Source: Vigna angularis (lineage: Eukaryota; Streptophyta; Magnoliopsida; Fabales; Fabaceae). From it: a stretch of 64,000 nucleotides of DNA. A program made the translations under genes and the position numbers. Positions within the stretch are counted from its first letter, which is position 1. Each line of letters opens with the position of its first letter. Of this stretch, positions 48,531 through 59,649 are shown piece after piece. Location of the stretch: the NCBI RefSeq assembly GCF_016808095.1, contig NC_068976.1, positions 18,570,371-18,634,370 on the forward strand, given 5' to 3'. Below the pieces are notes generated by a model that was not told the origin of the DNA, searched no databases, and saw nothing but the letters and a program-made list of their open reading frames with translations.

Positions 48531-50036
48531 TCAAGGGGGAGGATTGGAGTCTTCTCTAACAGATGGAGACATGGAAACCGTGCTCCCATCTCTACCAACC
48601 CTTGACACACTTCTATCAACAGTTCTAGGAGTAGACAAAGCAGGAGTAGAACCACGGTAACTTGCTCGAAGCGTTTCATCAACAGAGGACGAGGACTTGG
48701 CAAATGCATTCCTTACAAACTTCTGTGCAGCAGGAGACAGCATACGCATGCTTGGGCTAGCACTCCCGCCTCTAACCCGTGATGCCAATGGGGGCTTACG
48801 AAACATCTTTGACCTTTCCCTGAGCTTCCGTGCAGCCTCCCTGGAAAGAGCGTGTGCCTTAGCATCTCGCACCGGTGCAGAAGGAATCTTGTAATGAGGT
48901 CCATCAGCACTACCACCAATATCAAGCGGTGTATCCTCCTGGTCCAACCTCAATGGAGTCCCCTCAATTTCTCCCCAAGTGATAAAGGGGGATTCATCTA
49001 CACCAGGTGCAGGGGATGGTGTCTTAACATAGCTATAACCATTATCAGCTTTTTTCTCAGATTCCAAATAAAATGGATTCGGAGTCTTCCTCAAATCCTC
49101 CAAATCATACTTCTGCAACCTATCCCCATCTCTGAGAGACATAGGGGCCGGTGTAGCACCGGCAACAGGCGTATAAAGCACCTCCACAGTACCATCATCT
49201 TTCGGCCTAGAATCCATCATTTTACCATGAAACCTAGTGTTCCCACGATTGATCTCTTTAGTGGCAGCTTTAATTCTAACAGCCATCTCCTCCTCAGTCA
49301 GGGGAACCTCACCCCGATCAGCGGGATGATACATCAACAAATTCTTGGCAGTGTAATTCCACCCTTCAAGGGTACTCGGAGGCTGATAAGAAGTTCCATA
49401 TCCATCGGTAATTCTATCCCTCTTCACATCCTCAATTCCCTTCACATCCTCGTTCAAATACCCAAACTTCTCTTTCCTCTTCCTATTCACTTTCTCTAAA
49501 ATCTTGGAAAAGCTATGATTGTCCTCACTGGTATACCTCCTAAGAAATTGATCGAGACCAAGCGAAGTATCAACTCCACCGTCATTATTCTCCCCCTCTT
49601 TAACCTCCGGGATTAAACCAGGCGTTTGTGGGGGCTTTCCGTCAAATTCATCCAAAGGTGTGAAATTTCTAACGAAGGTGGAACCGGGTGTGTGGGAGGC
49701 GGTTCTAGAAGTATCGTTGGGATTGGTTACCTTTGATGCGCCAGCGCGGCGCTCGAGGATCTTCAATTGAGCCTCGCGAATGACGACGGGGTCGCCGGTT
49801 TTTATGGCTTCGAGCCAGTCGAGGCGGTCGCGGAGCTTCGAGATGTCGGGGAAGTAGTCGCGCTCGATGATCTTCTCCAACGCCTCCACGTAAGTGTCCT
49901 CGTCCAGAACCCTAGAGTTCTTCGCACTCGACGACGACAACGATGTTGGATCATTAGGGTTTTGCACCGACACCTGCGAAATCGAAGGAGAAGGCGACGA
50001 CAAGTGGAGCGGCGAGTGTCCTGGGGATTGAAGCAT
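48531..50036 (-). CDS. ESS2: Splicing factor ESS-2 homologue (DGCR14 family)
   Basis: An uninterrupted frame of 501 residues. The N-terminus is Ser/Pro-rich (residues 1-35). The DGCR14/ESS-2 domain then starts with VLDEDTYVEALEKIIERDYF, the family signature, continues through KLRDRLDWLEAI and LDEFDGKPPQTPG, and reaches NLLMYHPADRG (about 240). The later ITWGEIEGTPLRLD and FRKPP...ASPSMRMLSPAAQKF motifs are also conserved. The tail is Ser/Arg-rich. ESS-2 proteins are nuclear and associate with the late spliceosome (C complex); the animal orthologue is DGCR14. The plant length (about 500) matches. ATG 50036 is the first in-frame start and lies in AGCAAAATGCTTC context. No introns, no damage. 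Confidence 0.95.
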   Translation of the reverse strand: MLQSPGHSPLHLSSPSPSISQVSVQNPNDPTSLSSSSAKNSRVLDEDTYVEALEKIIERDYFPDISKLRDRLDWLEAIKTGDPVVIREAQLKILERRAGASKVTNPNDTSRTASHTPGSTFVRNFTPLDEFDGKPPQTPGLIPEVKEGENNDGGVDTSLGLDQFLRRYTSEDNHSFSKILEKVNRKRKEKFGYLNEDVKGIEDVKRDRITDGYGTSYQPPSTLEGWNYTAKNLLMYHPADRGEVPLTEEEMAVRIKAATKEINRGNTRFHGKMMDSRPKDDGTVEVLYTPVAGATPAPMSLRDGDRLQKYDLEDLRKTPNPFYLESEKKADNGYSYVKTPSPAPGVDESPFITWGEIEGTPLRLDQEDTPLDIGGSADGPHYKIPSAPVRDAKAHALSREAARKLRERSKMFRKPPLASRVRGGSASPSMRMLSPAAQKFVRNAFAKSSSSVDETLRASYRGSTPALSTPRTVDRSVSRVGRDGSTVSMSPSVREDSNPPP

Positions 50037-50109
50037 TTTGCTGAGGGTAAAGTAGAGCGATTGATTGAAGGAATTTGGGATTGCAAGTTCAAAAGTTGAA
50101 GCTTTTAGG

Positions 50110-52590
50110 GTTAGGATTTGACGGTATTGGGTAGAAGATGATTTTCTGGTTCAACACAGACGAAGCAATACGGGAACTTGGAACAAATTTCCCAAACCGT
50201 GTTTTTCGTTTTATGAACACATCAATCAATATTTATCTTTTCAATCTTCAAAACAAAAATCTTGGTTTTAATCTTTTTCATAAATATCTTTAAATTGATT
50301 TTAATATCCAAATTTATATTTATCGTAATATAAATATATTATCTTTTGTTATCTAAATTATTTGCCAACATGCAATTAATTTATTAAACTTTATGGTACA
50401 ATAATAATAAAAATTCACTAACAAAATTATCATAAATATCAAAGTTAAATAGTATAAAGTACAATTAAATCTAGGTTGTGTAAGTTTTTTGTACAATAAA
50501 AGTATAAATTGCCATATAAATTATTTTTAATTTCATTTTTAAAACATGGCGAATGATTTCAGTAGATAAAAGATTTTGTTATTGGTAAATATTCTTAACA
50601 TAAATAGAAGATATTTAAATATTACTAAAAGAAATTTGAATAAGATTTTGACATGGAATAGAATGTGATTATATAACGTTTTCTCCTACTCTGAACACAA
50701 TAAAAAATGTTATTAATTAATTAGAGTTTTAATATTTCCAATAACTCTTTTATTGTTGTTACCAGAATTAAAGAAGGAGTAACTTCATAAATTTTTATTT
50801 TTAAAATGAAACTAACATAATCAAACATTATTATCTAACTTCTATAATTAGTACGGATAATTAATGGGGAAGGATACTTAATAAAATTATCCCAATTTTA
50901 TGAATAAAATTTAAACTTATAATATTAAAATTATTAAACAAATTCTTTACAAGAAAATATCAACTACAAAAAAAAGGAAATATAATTATATAAAATTTTA
51001 GATAAAAGATTACACAGGAATGACTAAAAACAAAAAAGAGTTAACAAAAACCATAAATAGTAGAGTTTTTCTTCTTGTACTCCCGTAATTTCTAATAGCA
51101 CTCTCTCATGATTTTTCAATTCCATTTTCGAATAATCTTTCTGAAATTTATGAAACAATATTTCAGAACAAAATTTCTAGAACATCATTTTTAAAATAAG
51201 TTTTCATGAACAATAAAATTTATTATGGAATGATTTTTTCAAAATAAAATTTTCAGATCAAACTTATATATTATACATTTTAAAACGAGTTTTTAAGAAT
51301 ATATGAAATATATGAATTGTATTCCAAAAAAATATTGTTGAATTAAATTTTCAAAACAAATTTTTTTAGAACATAAATAATAATTTTTGAGATGAGTTTT
51401 TTTTTTTTTTTAATGAACTCTCTTTCGCAAATATTGTAGTGGAGAATGTAGATCCAACCAGCATAAATAGTGACATAACGTAGTGAGAAGGATATTTTAG
51501 TCTTTTTCTTTATTTTAAGATACAATTAGTAGTAATGAAAAAAGAGAGTCTTAAAAGTGTTTTAGACTCTTACTATTTACACTTTTTCTCTAAATGCACC
51601 CTATTTTAATTCTTTCACATGACATAATTATTCTTATTTTTCGTTTCTTGTTTCATCTGTTTAGAAAGTTCTTTTATGAGATGTTAAAAATATAAGATAT
51701 GTTCTGAAAAGTCCTTTTCCAAATGCTAAGAACATAAAATAGTTTATCAAAAGTACATTTTTCAATGTAAAAAGAGCTATGTATATAAGGAGGTAATTTT
51801 TGAAGCATTCATTTTTTTAAATATTCTTTTTATCGTCACATTTTATAAAATAATCTTTTATATGTAAAGAAAATAAAATATACACTTAATCCACGAAAAT
51901 TTTAAAAAAATTATTTAGAAAGTACATCATATAGAAAATCCTTAGGTTTCAGAATACATTATTTTTAATTTCCAGAACACGTTTTTATTTACTTAACATT
52001 TTAGAGAATAGTTTTCCGAAGATAAAACAATGTTTCAGAAAATATTTTTCAAGAAAGCAATACTTCTTTAAACACTTTTATTTCTTTTCACATTTTGAAA
52101 TATACCTTTTCAAAATATATTTCATCTTGTTAACATTATGAAACTAAACATAAAACAAAATAGAAAAAATAAGAATACCTTAAAATAAATTTAAATATAT
52201 TTTTAATTCTTAAACTTTGATATAAAATTAAAATTTATTTATTTAAAACTTTAACGTAATTTGATGTCTAAATTTTGAAACAAATTTTAAAAATTAATAG
52301 ATATAATCTTTTTAATTTAATTTATCAAATTTTTTTATATGTTCTCTATTTCATATTAATATTTAAACTATTTATATGATTTAACATATTTTAATGTCAA
52401 TAGAAAAATACATTAAATATATTAAAAATATTTAAAATTATTGAGTGAAAATAATTATATATATTATTTTTTAAATTTAAAAATCAAAATACATCCAAAT
52501 TTCTTATCCAAATAGAAAGAATTAAAACAATCTAACTTTTCTAAAATAAAAGAAAAGGTGGTGCATTTAATAAAACAGGCCCAATTGGTG
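50110..52590. other. AT-rich spacer, no gene seen
   Basis: About 2.5 kb of AT-rich DNA between the divergent ESS-2 and WRKY genes. The first part is the ESS-2 promoter side. Repeated drifted phrases (TTTTCAGAACA, AAAATTTC) occur near 51100-52100 but no defined element. Confidence 0.5.
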
Positions 52591-52699
52591 AATGTAGCCC
52601 AGAAGAGAGTGTTGTGGTGCGGTTTGGGAGAGAGAAGGAGAACAAGAACCGTCGATTGAAGACTTGACAAATGAAATGAAAGCACAGAAAAGCATATTC

Positions 52700-53930
52700 T
52701 ATGTGTGTGTATGTCAGCGTGTCACTTTAAAATTAATAACAGCAGAGAGAGAGAGAGTGGACTTTTGTTACCTTTTGCCTTGTTTTTTGGGTCAATTAAA
52801 TAAGGATGTTACATTGGACTCACTCCCATTGCATTGCTTCCTTCCACCCAAACCCACAACATCAACAACAACGTTTTCTTCTGCTCTGCAACAAATAAAC
52901 ACTTCTTTACTCAACTCAACTCTCTCTTCTCCAATTTCGAGATTCTTCTTCTTTTCCGGGTAAGTCATCTCTTCCCACGTGCAATCTTTCTCTTTATAGT
53001 CCCCACAACCCAATTTCTCCCTTTTCTATTCACCCCCTTTTTCATCTCAAGCTACTAAAACCGATGTGGGACTTTTTTCTGGGTTAAGGGATGTTTCCAG
53101 AGAAGCTAGAATACCCAGTTTTTTTTGGGACTCCAGGAAATGGATTAATCCTCGCTCTGCTCTCTTTCCACTGATTTCCTTCTCTGGGTTAATTTCAGAA
53201 ACGGAATAAAGAATAAGTTATCTCTAAATGTTTTGTTTGCAATTGGATTGTTTAACTGATAATTCAGTAGAGTATGGTATGATCTCGAAGTAGGTCCTGG
53301 GAATTAAATTTTTGCATGAGATTCGAGCTTCTGTGAATTGGAAATTAGTATGGCTTTAATTATGCGTGTGTGTGTTTGTATGTGCATCTATGGCGTTAGG
53401 ACTCCGATTTGGAATATTTAGATATAATATTTGGTTTATCATGGCTGAATGAATGATTTCGTATGTTTAAAGTGAGTTTCATATTGCTGCTGCTTCTAAT
53501 AAAAGTTGGGTTTTTTAGCATCAGCTGTTTAGCAAGTAAAAGTAGAAAGAGGAAGTTTTTATTAGAAAAATAAATTGTTAATTATTACCTGGGAAAAACA
53601 ATAAGTGACGGATTTTTTTTTTCCAACGAAAACTTTCCGCAATTTTTGCCTTAGAACAGGGTTGACATTAACATAACTGGTAAAAAGTTCAACAAAGGAA
53701 CCTCGGATGAAACAGCAAATTTCCCGACCCACTGTTCATGCTGTAGCTGTTACTGATATTTCTGTCACATTGAACTGGAACCTAAGTTTGTATTTTTTCT
53801 TGTAGCTTTTCAAATGTGTCAGGTCTGAACAGCCACAAGCCCACATTGCTTAGCCATCATTCAAGACATTCATGGAAGCAGTTAGTGAAACTAGACCTAT
53901 TTCCTTCTGATTTATAAGAAACAGGTTCAC
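52700..53930 (+). promoter_or_regulatory. 5' leader of the WRKY gene with leader intron and upstream ORF
   Basis: A CT-rich leader ends at a donor (TTTTCCGG|GTAAGTC, about 52961). A matching acceptor (TTTTTTCTTGTAG) is at about 53793-53805, implying an 845-bp 5' UTR intron. In the second leader exon an ATG at 53872 opens a 13-codon ORF ending TGA at 53910 ([12 protein letters not shown]), 20 bp ahead of the main ATG (53931). It could lower translation of the main frame. Confidence 0.55.
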
Positions 53931-56240
53931 ATGGTTTCTTCAGACAAAAGTGAAGATCAAAATACACCTTCTGATAAATTGCAGCATAGAGCGAGTCCTG
54001 ATAGTGATGTTACATTGTCTCAAGGTCATGATACTAAAAATGATCTGTCCAAACCAGAGGGAGCCACAAGTATTCCTTCTGCTGTAGCTAAAAATGAAGA
54101 GGGGAAGGACTCCGGTGCTACTGCCTGTGCCCTGGAATCAGATCAAGAAGGAAGCACGTGCTCATTACCACCTGAGAAACATTTGCAGAGCCCTGATACT
54201 CTTTTGAATGAATTGCCTCCATTGCAATCCAGTCAGGAAAGTCCCTCTATAATACGTGAAAAGGTATCTAAAGATGGCTATAACTGGCGAAAATATGGTC
54301 AGAAACATGTCAAGGGGAATGAATTTATACGGAGCTATTACAAGTGTACATATCCAAACTGCCAGGCAAAAAAGCAATTGCAGCAGTCTAATAATGGGAA
54401 CATCACAGATTGTGTTTCTATCGGACAGCATAATCATCCTAGGCCTCAATTGAACTCCACAGTATCAGTTGAGTGTGTTTTACCGGTTGTTGAACAAGCA
54501 GCACGCAAACCCTTGTTAGCCAATGTGAAAGGTGAGCGGTAAACATTGTTAGTACTTTAGTATATGCTTTCATAGAAAAGATCTTAATGCATTTTATTAC
54601 ATCATTCATGAAGACAAAACATCCGTTGAGCAAGGATGCACGTCTCAACAAATCAAGCCTTTACAGTCCTTTCCGACTGCAAAAGTGTCCCCAGTTAATG
54701 AGTTGAAAGCTGCACATTTACAATTGTCTAAGGCAAAGAATCCGATTCATGACAACGAAGATCCTGAGTCAAAGCGACTGTACGTTGTTATCACTATGTT
54801 TTAAAATGTGCTGATATACATGCGTGACTAACCTTTAATGCCAAATTGGTATCATGCAGGAAGAAAGACAATAGTAATGTTGATGCCACTGGAATTACCA
54901 TGTCAACTCGTGAATCTCGTGTTGTTGTTCAGACTTCAAGTGAGGTTGATTTGGTAAATGATGGGTATCGCTGGCGCAAATATGGGCAGAAGCTAGTTAA
55001 AGGGAATGCAAACCCAAGGTACATGTTAAATTTTCATTTCAAATACAGTCGTATTTTCTGCTATTGTAAGGGTTAGAATGTGTCTTATATTGATCCACAG
55101 TATCTCATTTTGCCTTGGATGAGCTAGCCTGAAACCTTGTCGCCACCAATTAATTTCATTAGCTATAGAGTAATGATCTCTTTGAGATATTCTTTGCCTG
55201 CTTGAAAGCAACAGGAAGTGGTTATAGTATTTTCTTCTATATTATTTCCAAAGTATGTTCCACATGCACTTTTTGTAAGATTTTAATCTCTAGTCCACAG
55301 AACCAGTAGTCTCAATATCATGGTTTTAACCATGATATAGCAGTCCTAACCTGATTTTGAAATGCAAGCAAAACTCATGAATGTTCGAACATAGATGAAC
55401 AATTTTATTACAAGTATCGTGTTTCTTTAGGATAAAAAGAAAGCAATTGAAATTGTATCAATACAGCTCCCGTTCTGAATTAGTATATTGGGAATAACAA
55501 CTCTTTCAGTCTAACTGTATCCTCTTCTCTAGCTGGTTAAACTTGTCAAGTTACCTCTTCTCGTTCTGGTTGCACGGTTTTTAGGTGTTTACGTGCTCTC
55601 TCTATTCCTCTGTGCTCTGAGCTTTACATGGACACATCATTCACAAATGTTTTAATTTAATGTGATTGGATTTTCTCTCCACTGCAGAAGTTATTATCGA
55701 TGCTCAAATCCTGGATGCCCTGTCAAAAAGCATGTGGAAAGGGCCTCTCATGATTCAAAAATTGTAATAACTACCTATGAGGGACAACATGATCATGAAC
55801 TCCCCCCTGGAAGGACTGTCACTCATAATGCAGCTACAAATACTCACACAACGACCATGAATGGCAAGGCAGGAACCAAATCTGAAGATACTGCTGTTAA
55901 TAGAGGGGAACAAACTGGCTTGGGCTCAGCAAGCAAATTAACAGAGCAACTAAATGGCAAGTCAACTACTAAGTCAAAGGTCGGTGATATTGTTGAGTTT
56001 GGCGTGAGCAGTCTTTCTAATGAGGGTCCTAAAATTAAATTAAGTGAGCAACAGCAAAAAGATAACTCAGGTACTAAAGACGATTCTGTCAGCAATGATG
56101 TTATATGCCATTCTAATTCTGGAGTTCCGTGTAGATCCAATGAACAGCTGAAATGTGAGGTAAAACCTTTATCAGAAGGAACTAAGGATTGCCTTAACAA
56201 CAAGGTTGCCATTCATGATACCTCCAGTACAGAAAGCTAA
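53931..56240 (+). CDS. WRKY1: Group I WRKY transcription factor, WRKY1/ZAP1-like
   Basis: Four exons (53931-54531, 54614-54779, 54860-55018, 55688-56240) give 492 residues. There are two WRKY domains. The N-terminal one has WRKYGQK at 119-125 with zinc ligands in CTYPNC and GQHNHP. The C-terminal one has WRKYGQK at 294-300 with CSNPGC and [11 protein letters not shown]. Two domains with C2H2 fingers define group I. The intron after NPR in the second WRKY domain is the conserved R-type position. The pre-domain [17 protein letters not shown] context resembles Arabidopsis WRKY1/ZAP1 (from memory). The N-terminus and tail are Ser/Thr/Asp/Glu-rich. The protein is expected to be nuclear and to bind W-box (TTGAC) DNA, mainly through the second domain. 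All junctions stay in frame and the gene looks intact. Confidence 0.94.
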
Positions 56241-56299
56241 TTTAATAAGCAATCAGCAGCTGATGCAGAACCGGTCCGAAGCTAAATTTGCAATATTTT

Positions 56300-57960
56300 T
56301 GAAGCTGCAGATGGTTACAGAAGAGTATAAATATTTGACTATGACATAGGCTTGACAGATATATTGTGGGATTATAATTCCTATCTCTACTCTAACCTTC
56401 ACTTTACTCTTCTTCTAGCTCTCTCATTGTCTTTGGGCAGTTTGACTAAATATGCAAATTACAATTAATACTACATTGGATATCAAACTTGTATACCATT
56501 ATTGTTGGAGTTAAATAAGATTTACATTTTCGTACACATGTATCTAAAATTCTAATATATCGTTGAGCATACTCAGTCATTCAGATGTAATTCTTGTTTT
56601 GTACCTACTAATCCTTCAATCTCCTTTCTTGTTGTAAATTAGAAGTGCATTGCAGAATTTTAGTAGTTGAATATAGCTGAAGCTATTCCATACGCTAAAA
56701 TGTGAGTGTTGGTGCAGTGGTTTAGGTTCATTCTTTAATGTCATGTTCAACGACAGCTGAATAGAACAGGATATTGGTTGGTATTTTGTCATTTATCGAA
56801 AGGTGAAATAGACATTATTATATGTTTTGGAGCTTAGAAACTGAATATATTAAGAGTCAACCTCTCATACATTGTCTAAGTAAACGAGAAGACTAATTGG
56901 TGTCAACTTTGGAGGCTGATAAAAAAGTTTATGGTTCCATTACGTTTAAGCTCATTCTTGAAGTCTAGGAGATAATGAGAAGGTTTCTTCTTAGACATCC
57001 GTTTATAATTTTTATCTTTTGACTTTCACCTCTCTTGCTACTGAATTGAAAATCAGAAAGAGTTTCATCTTACAAGCCAGAGAAAACCTTCCTGAAAAAA
57101 TTGTCTATATTTATAATGTCACTTTACCCTTTCGAATTTATGCAATTCTCGTATTTGGCACTGATATTATTTTGTCAAGTCCACCTTTACAAGTTATGTT
57201 CGAGTAAGTCAGCTTGCAAGAAATTCGTTCTTCCTTCACAAAGCGACACTTGCAAATGTTGAGGTCCCCTGATGATGAAAGCCACATCCTCTTTTCAATG
57301 ATATAGTATTTTTCCTGTAAAATGAAAATTCTTTCTGTAGAAGGACACAAGAATTTTCCTTCATATTGGTCCACCAAAGCAACGATCACACCCGCATAAC
57401 CCCTTTAATACGCAGACCCTGGACCAATAAAAGGAGTGACTGTGCAAAGTTAATCTTAGTCCTATTGCCTACCCTCTTCCTCACAGAATAAAGATAAATT
57501 TTAAACTCTGTCGTAGTTGTGTTTTTTCTTTCAGTAAATAACTAGTTATCTTAAATGAAGCCAGCTGGGCTGTTTTATTAATTTAATCCTAACGCTTAAA
57601 GCAAAACATGTAATAAATTATATGGACAACAATGTTTGCTAACAGGATAGCATAGCTTCAAAATGGCACTCTTATGATATATTCTACAATTGGGGTGCTC
57701 AGAATTCAAAATATTCTAAGTCTAAGTATATTATTTAACCATTGGGGTGCTCAGAATTCAGGGGCCAGAAAAGATTTTGAAATGATAGATTAATATTGCT
57801 TAAAGAGAAAATTTGTACCTACAATTTCTTTGGAAATGCTCGAAACAAAGAAAATAGACTATTAGATTGGATTTAATGTCGACAACTTTCTCATTAACTT
57901 TTACAGTAATGGAACAGAAAATGAAGAGGCATAGGTTCTTCTTTGCACCCTGTCAAACTT
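56300..57960. other. Intergenic region between convergent WRKY and GRAS genes
   Basis: Contains the 3' UTRs of both genes and AT-rich DNA. A short phrase, ATTGGGGTGCTCAGAATTCA, occurs twice (about 57690 and 57741). No credible coding region. Confidence 0.5.
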
Positions 57961-57985
57961 GCAGGAGTCACATATTACCCATGTC

Positions 57986-59617
57986 TCATTTCCATGCGCA
58001 AGAAGCAACCAAATCTCTATTCATCCAACCCAGATACAGAGCTCCATCTCTCTCTTCAAGTCTATATCTATTACTGTAGTTCTCAAGCAATTTCTTGATG
58101 GTACCATTCACCAGTGAACTCAAAGGGTAAGGAGTGAAACCGGCCATTGCAAATCTTGACCTCCACTTCCCAAGCACCTCATGCCGTTCCACCCTCTCAA
58201 CCCCTTCACAAGCTATGATGTTAACCAAATCTCTTGCCAAACAATGCTGCTCAACATTGATTCTCTCTTTATGAATTCTAGGAAGAGTAACATCTATTGA
58301 CTCAAACATTGCTGTGTAATAGTCCAGAGTTTCAAGGAAACGAGGAAAGAATGCAGCAGTGTTTGTGTTAGATTCCTGCTCAACAAGTGTCACCACCTTC
58401 GGCGATAGGCTCCTAACCAACCTCAACAACCTATCCCTGTGATTCTGTGTACTCACACTTTCATCTGGCATGTGATGTAGCATGAATGCAAAATTCACAG
58501 CCAGAGCTTCCCCCGGTCGAACTCCAAGGTTGTGTAGTTGAACATCACAGCCAGAGATAGCTGCAGCATGAAATTCAAACGGCACCTTAAAATGCTCAGC
58601 AAGCTTTGATAACCTCCTTCCCACTATGTGCAGTCCACCACCGCGGGCATAAGCTGATTGTGAGTCATCAATACCTGTAATCCGAATGTGGGGTGGCCCT
58701 CCAGGTCTAGCTGCAAAAGCCTGAATTAAAGTTATCCACTGGCTTCCTTGACCGATTTGGAAATCGATTATGTGCACCCTTTCTTCATCTTTCATAGCTT
58801 CTGCAATGGCTCCATTTGCAGACATGTACCCGAATTTGAAGTAGGGGCAAACCTCATACAGTATGTGCATGTAGGAGAGAAGCTCAGCACTCTCTGGTTC
58901 TTTGCATCTTAAAGCTTTGTATATCGAACTCCCAGAAGCAGCCAATCGTGCAACAAGTCCTTCCAGCATGTATGCTCCCAACCGTTGAATTGGATCGCCA
59001 GAAACTGACACCATCTGCCTTAGTTCATCCATCAGCCACTGTGCCATAAGCAAATCATTGTCTGCAATGGCTTTGGCACATGCAACAAGGATGTGCTTCA
59101 GGTTTTTGCTAGAAATTGCCACCATTGTTTGTCTCCAGCTGTCCATCTCAAGTGAAGCAAAGTTGTTTCCATTGCTTATGGCACTGTCATAACTATCAAG
59201 ATTATCAGAGTCAGGGCCAAGCATTACACTTTCCAACTCTCTCAGTTTGTGCTTGAAGCTGCTTAAATCATCGGTTATGCAGGAGCCACTCAATGGAGAG
59301 CCATAGGCATTCTCAGGAGAATGATACTGGTCAGGTGGATATGACTGAGAGTCATGCTGTGATATGGGGCTACCATTAGGTGAGAAACTAACAGTTGAAG
59401 GAGAGTTGTAAAGGGTGAAACTGCCAGCTACAGAGGATGATTCCAATGTACAGTAAAGTTCAGAAGAACTTGGAGTTGAAAAGTGAGTTCCATGGCTTCC
59501 ACCATGGTAATATAGCTGTTGATTAAGGTTCCCATACTGCGGCAAGCAGTAGGCTTCAATTTGTTGTAATGGTTGATAGTACATGCTTGAACTTCTATGT
59601 TGCTCTGATGCCTGCAT
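57986..59617 (-). CDS. GRAS transcription regulator, PAT1 branch (scarecrow-like)
   Basis: A single frame of 543 residues from ATG 59617. The N-terminus (1-165) is Ser/Tyr/Gln-rich, as in the PAT1/SCL13/SCL21 branch (MQAS..., YCTLESSS, a FKHKLRELESVMLGP motif at 121-135). The GRAS domain follows: leucine-rich region I (KHILVACAKAIADND), VHIID at 281-285 within VHIIDFQIGQGSQW, leucine-rich region II, a PFYRE-type segment (FFPRFLETLDYYTAMFES), and SAW ending LGWMNRDLVASCAWK at the C-terminus. Full length for the branch. PAT1-type GRAS proteins act in phytochrome signalling and stress or elicitor responses, in cytoplasm and nucleus. An acceptor-like TACTACAG just before the ATG suggests a 5' UTR intron, common in this branch. 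Which paralogue (PAT1, SCL5, SCL21, SCL13) cannot be settled by eye. Confidence 0.95.
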   Translation of the reverse strand: MQASEQHRSSSMYYQPLQQIEAYCLPQYGNLNQQLYYHGGSHGTHFSTPSSSELYCTLESSSVAGSFTLYNSPSTVSFSPNGSPISQHDSQSYPPDQYHSPENAYGSPLSGSCITDDLSSFKHKLRELESVMLGPDSDNLDSYDSAISNGNNFASLEMDSWRQTMVAISSKNLKHILVACAKAIADNDLLMAQWLMDELRQMVSVSGDPIQRLGAYMLEGLVARLAASGSSIYKALRCKEPESAELLSYMHILYEVCPYFKFGYMSANGAIAEAMKDEERVHIIDFQIGQGSQWITLIQAFAARPGGPPHIRITGIDDSQSAYARGGGLHIVGRRLSKLAEHFKVPFEFHAAAISGCDVQLHNLGVRPGEALAVNFAFMLHHMPDESVSTQNHRDRLLRLVRSLSPKVVTLVEQESNTNTAAFFPRFLETLDYYTAMFESIDVTLPRIHKERINVEQHCLARDLVNIIACEGVERVERHEVLGKWRSRFAMAGFTPYPLSSLVNGTIKKLLENYSNRYRLEERDGALYLGWMNRDLVASCAWK

Positions 59618-59649
59618 TATAACTGCTGTAGTAGTTCAAGTGATCTCTT

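Noticed and set aside
48852..50099. Plus- and minus-strand frames overlapping the ESS-2 gene
   Set aside because: Shadows of the 501-residue frame; Arg/Ile-rich with no family match.
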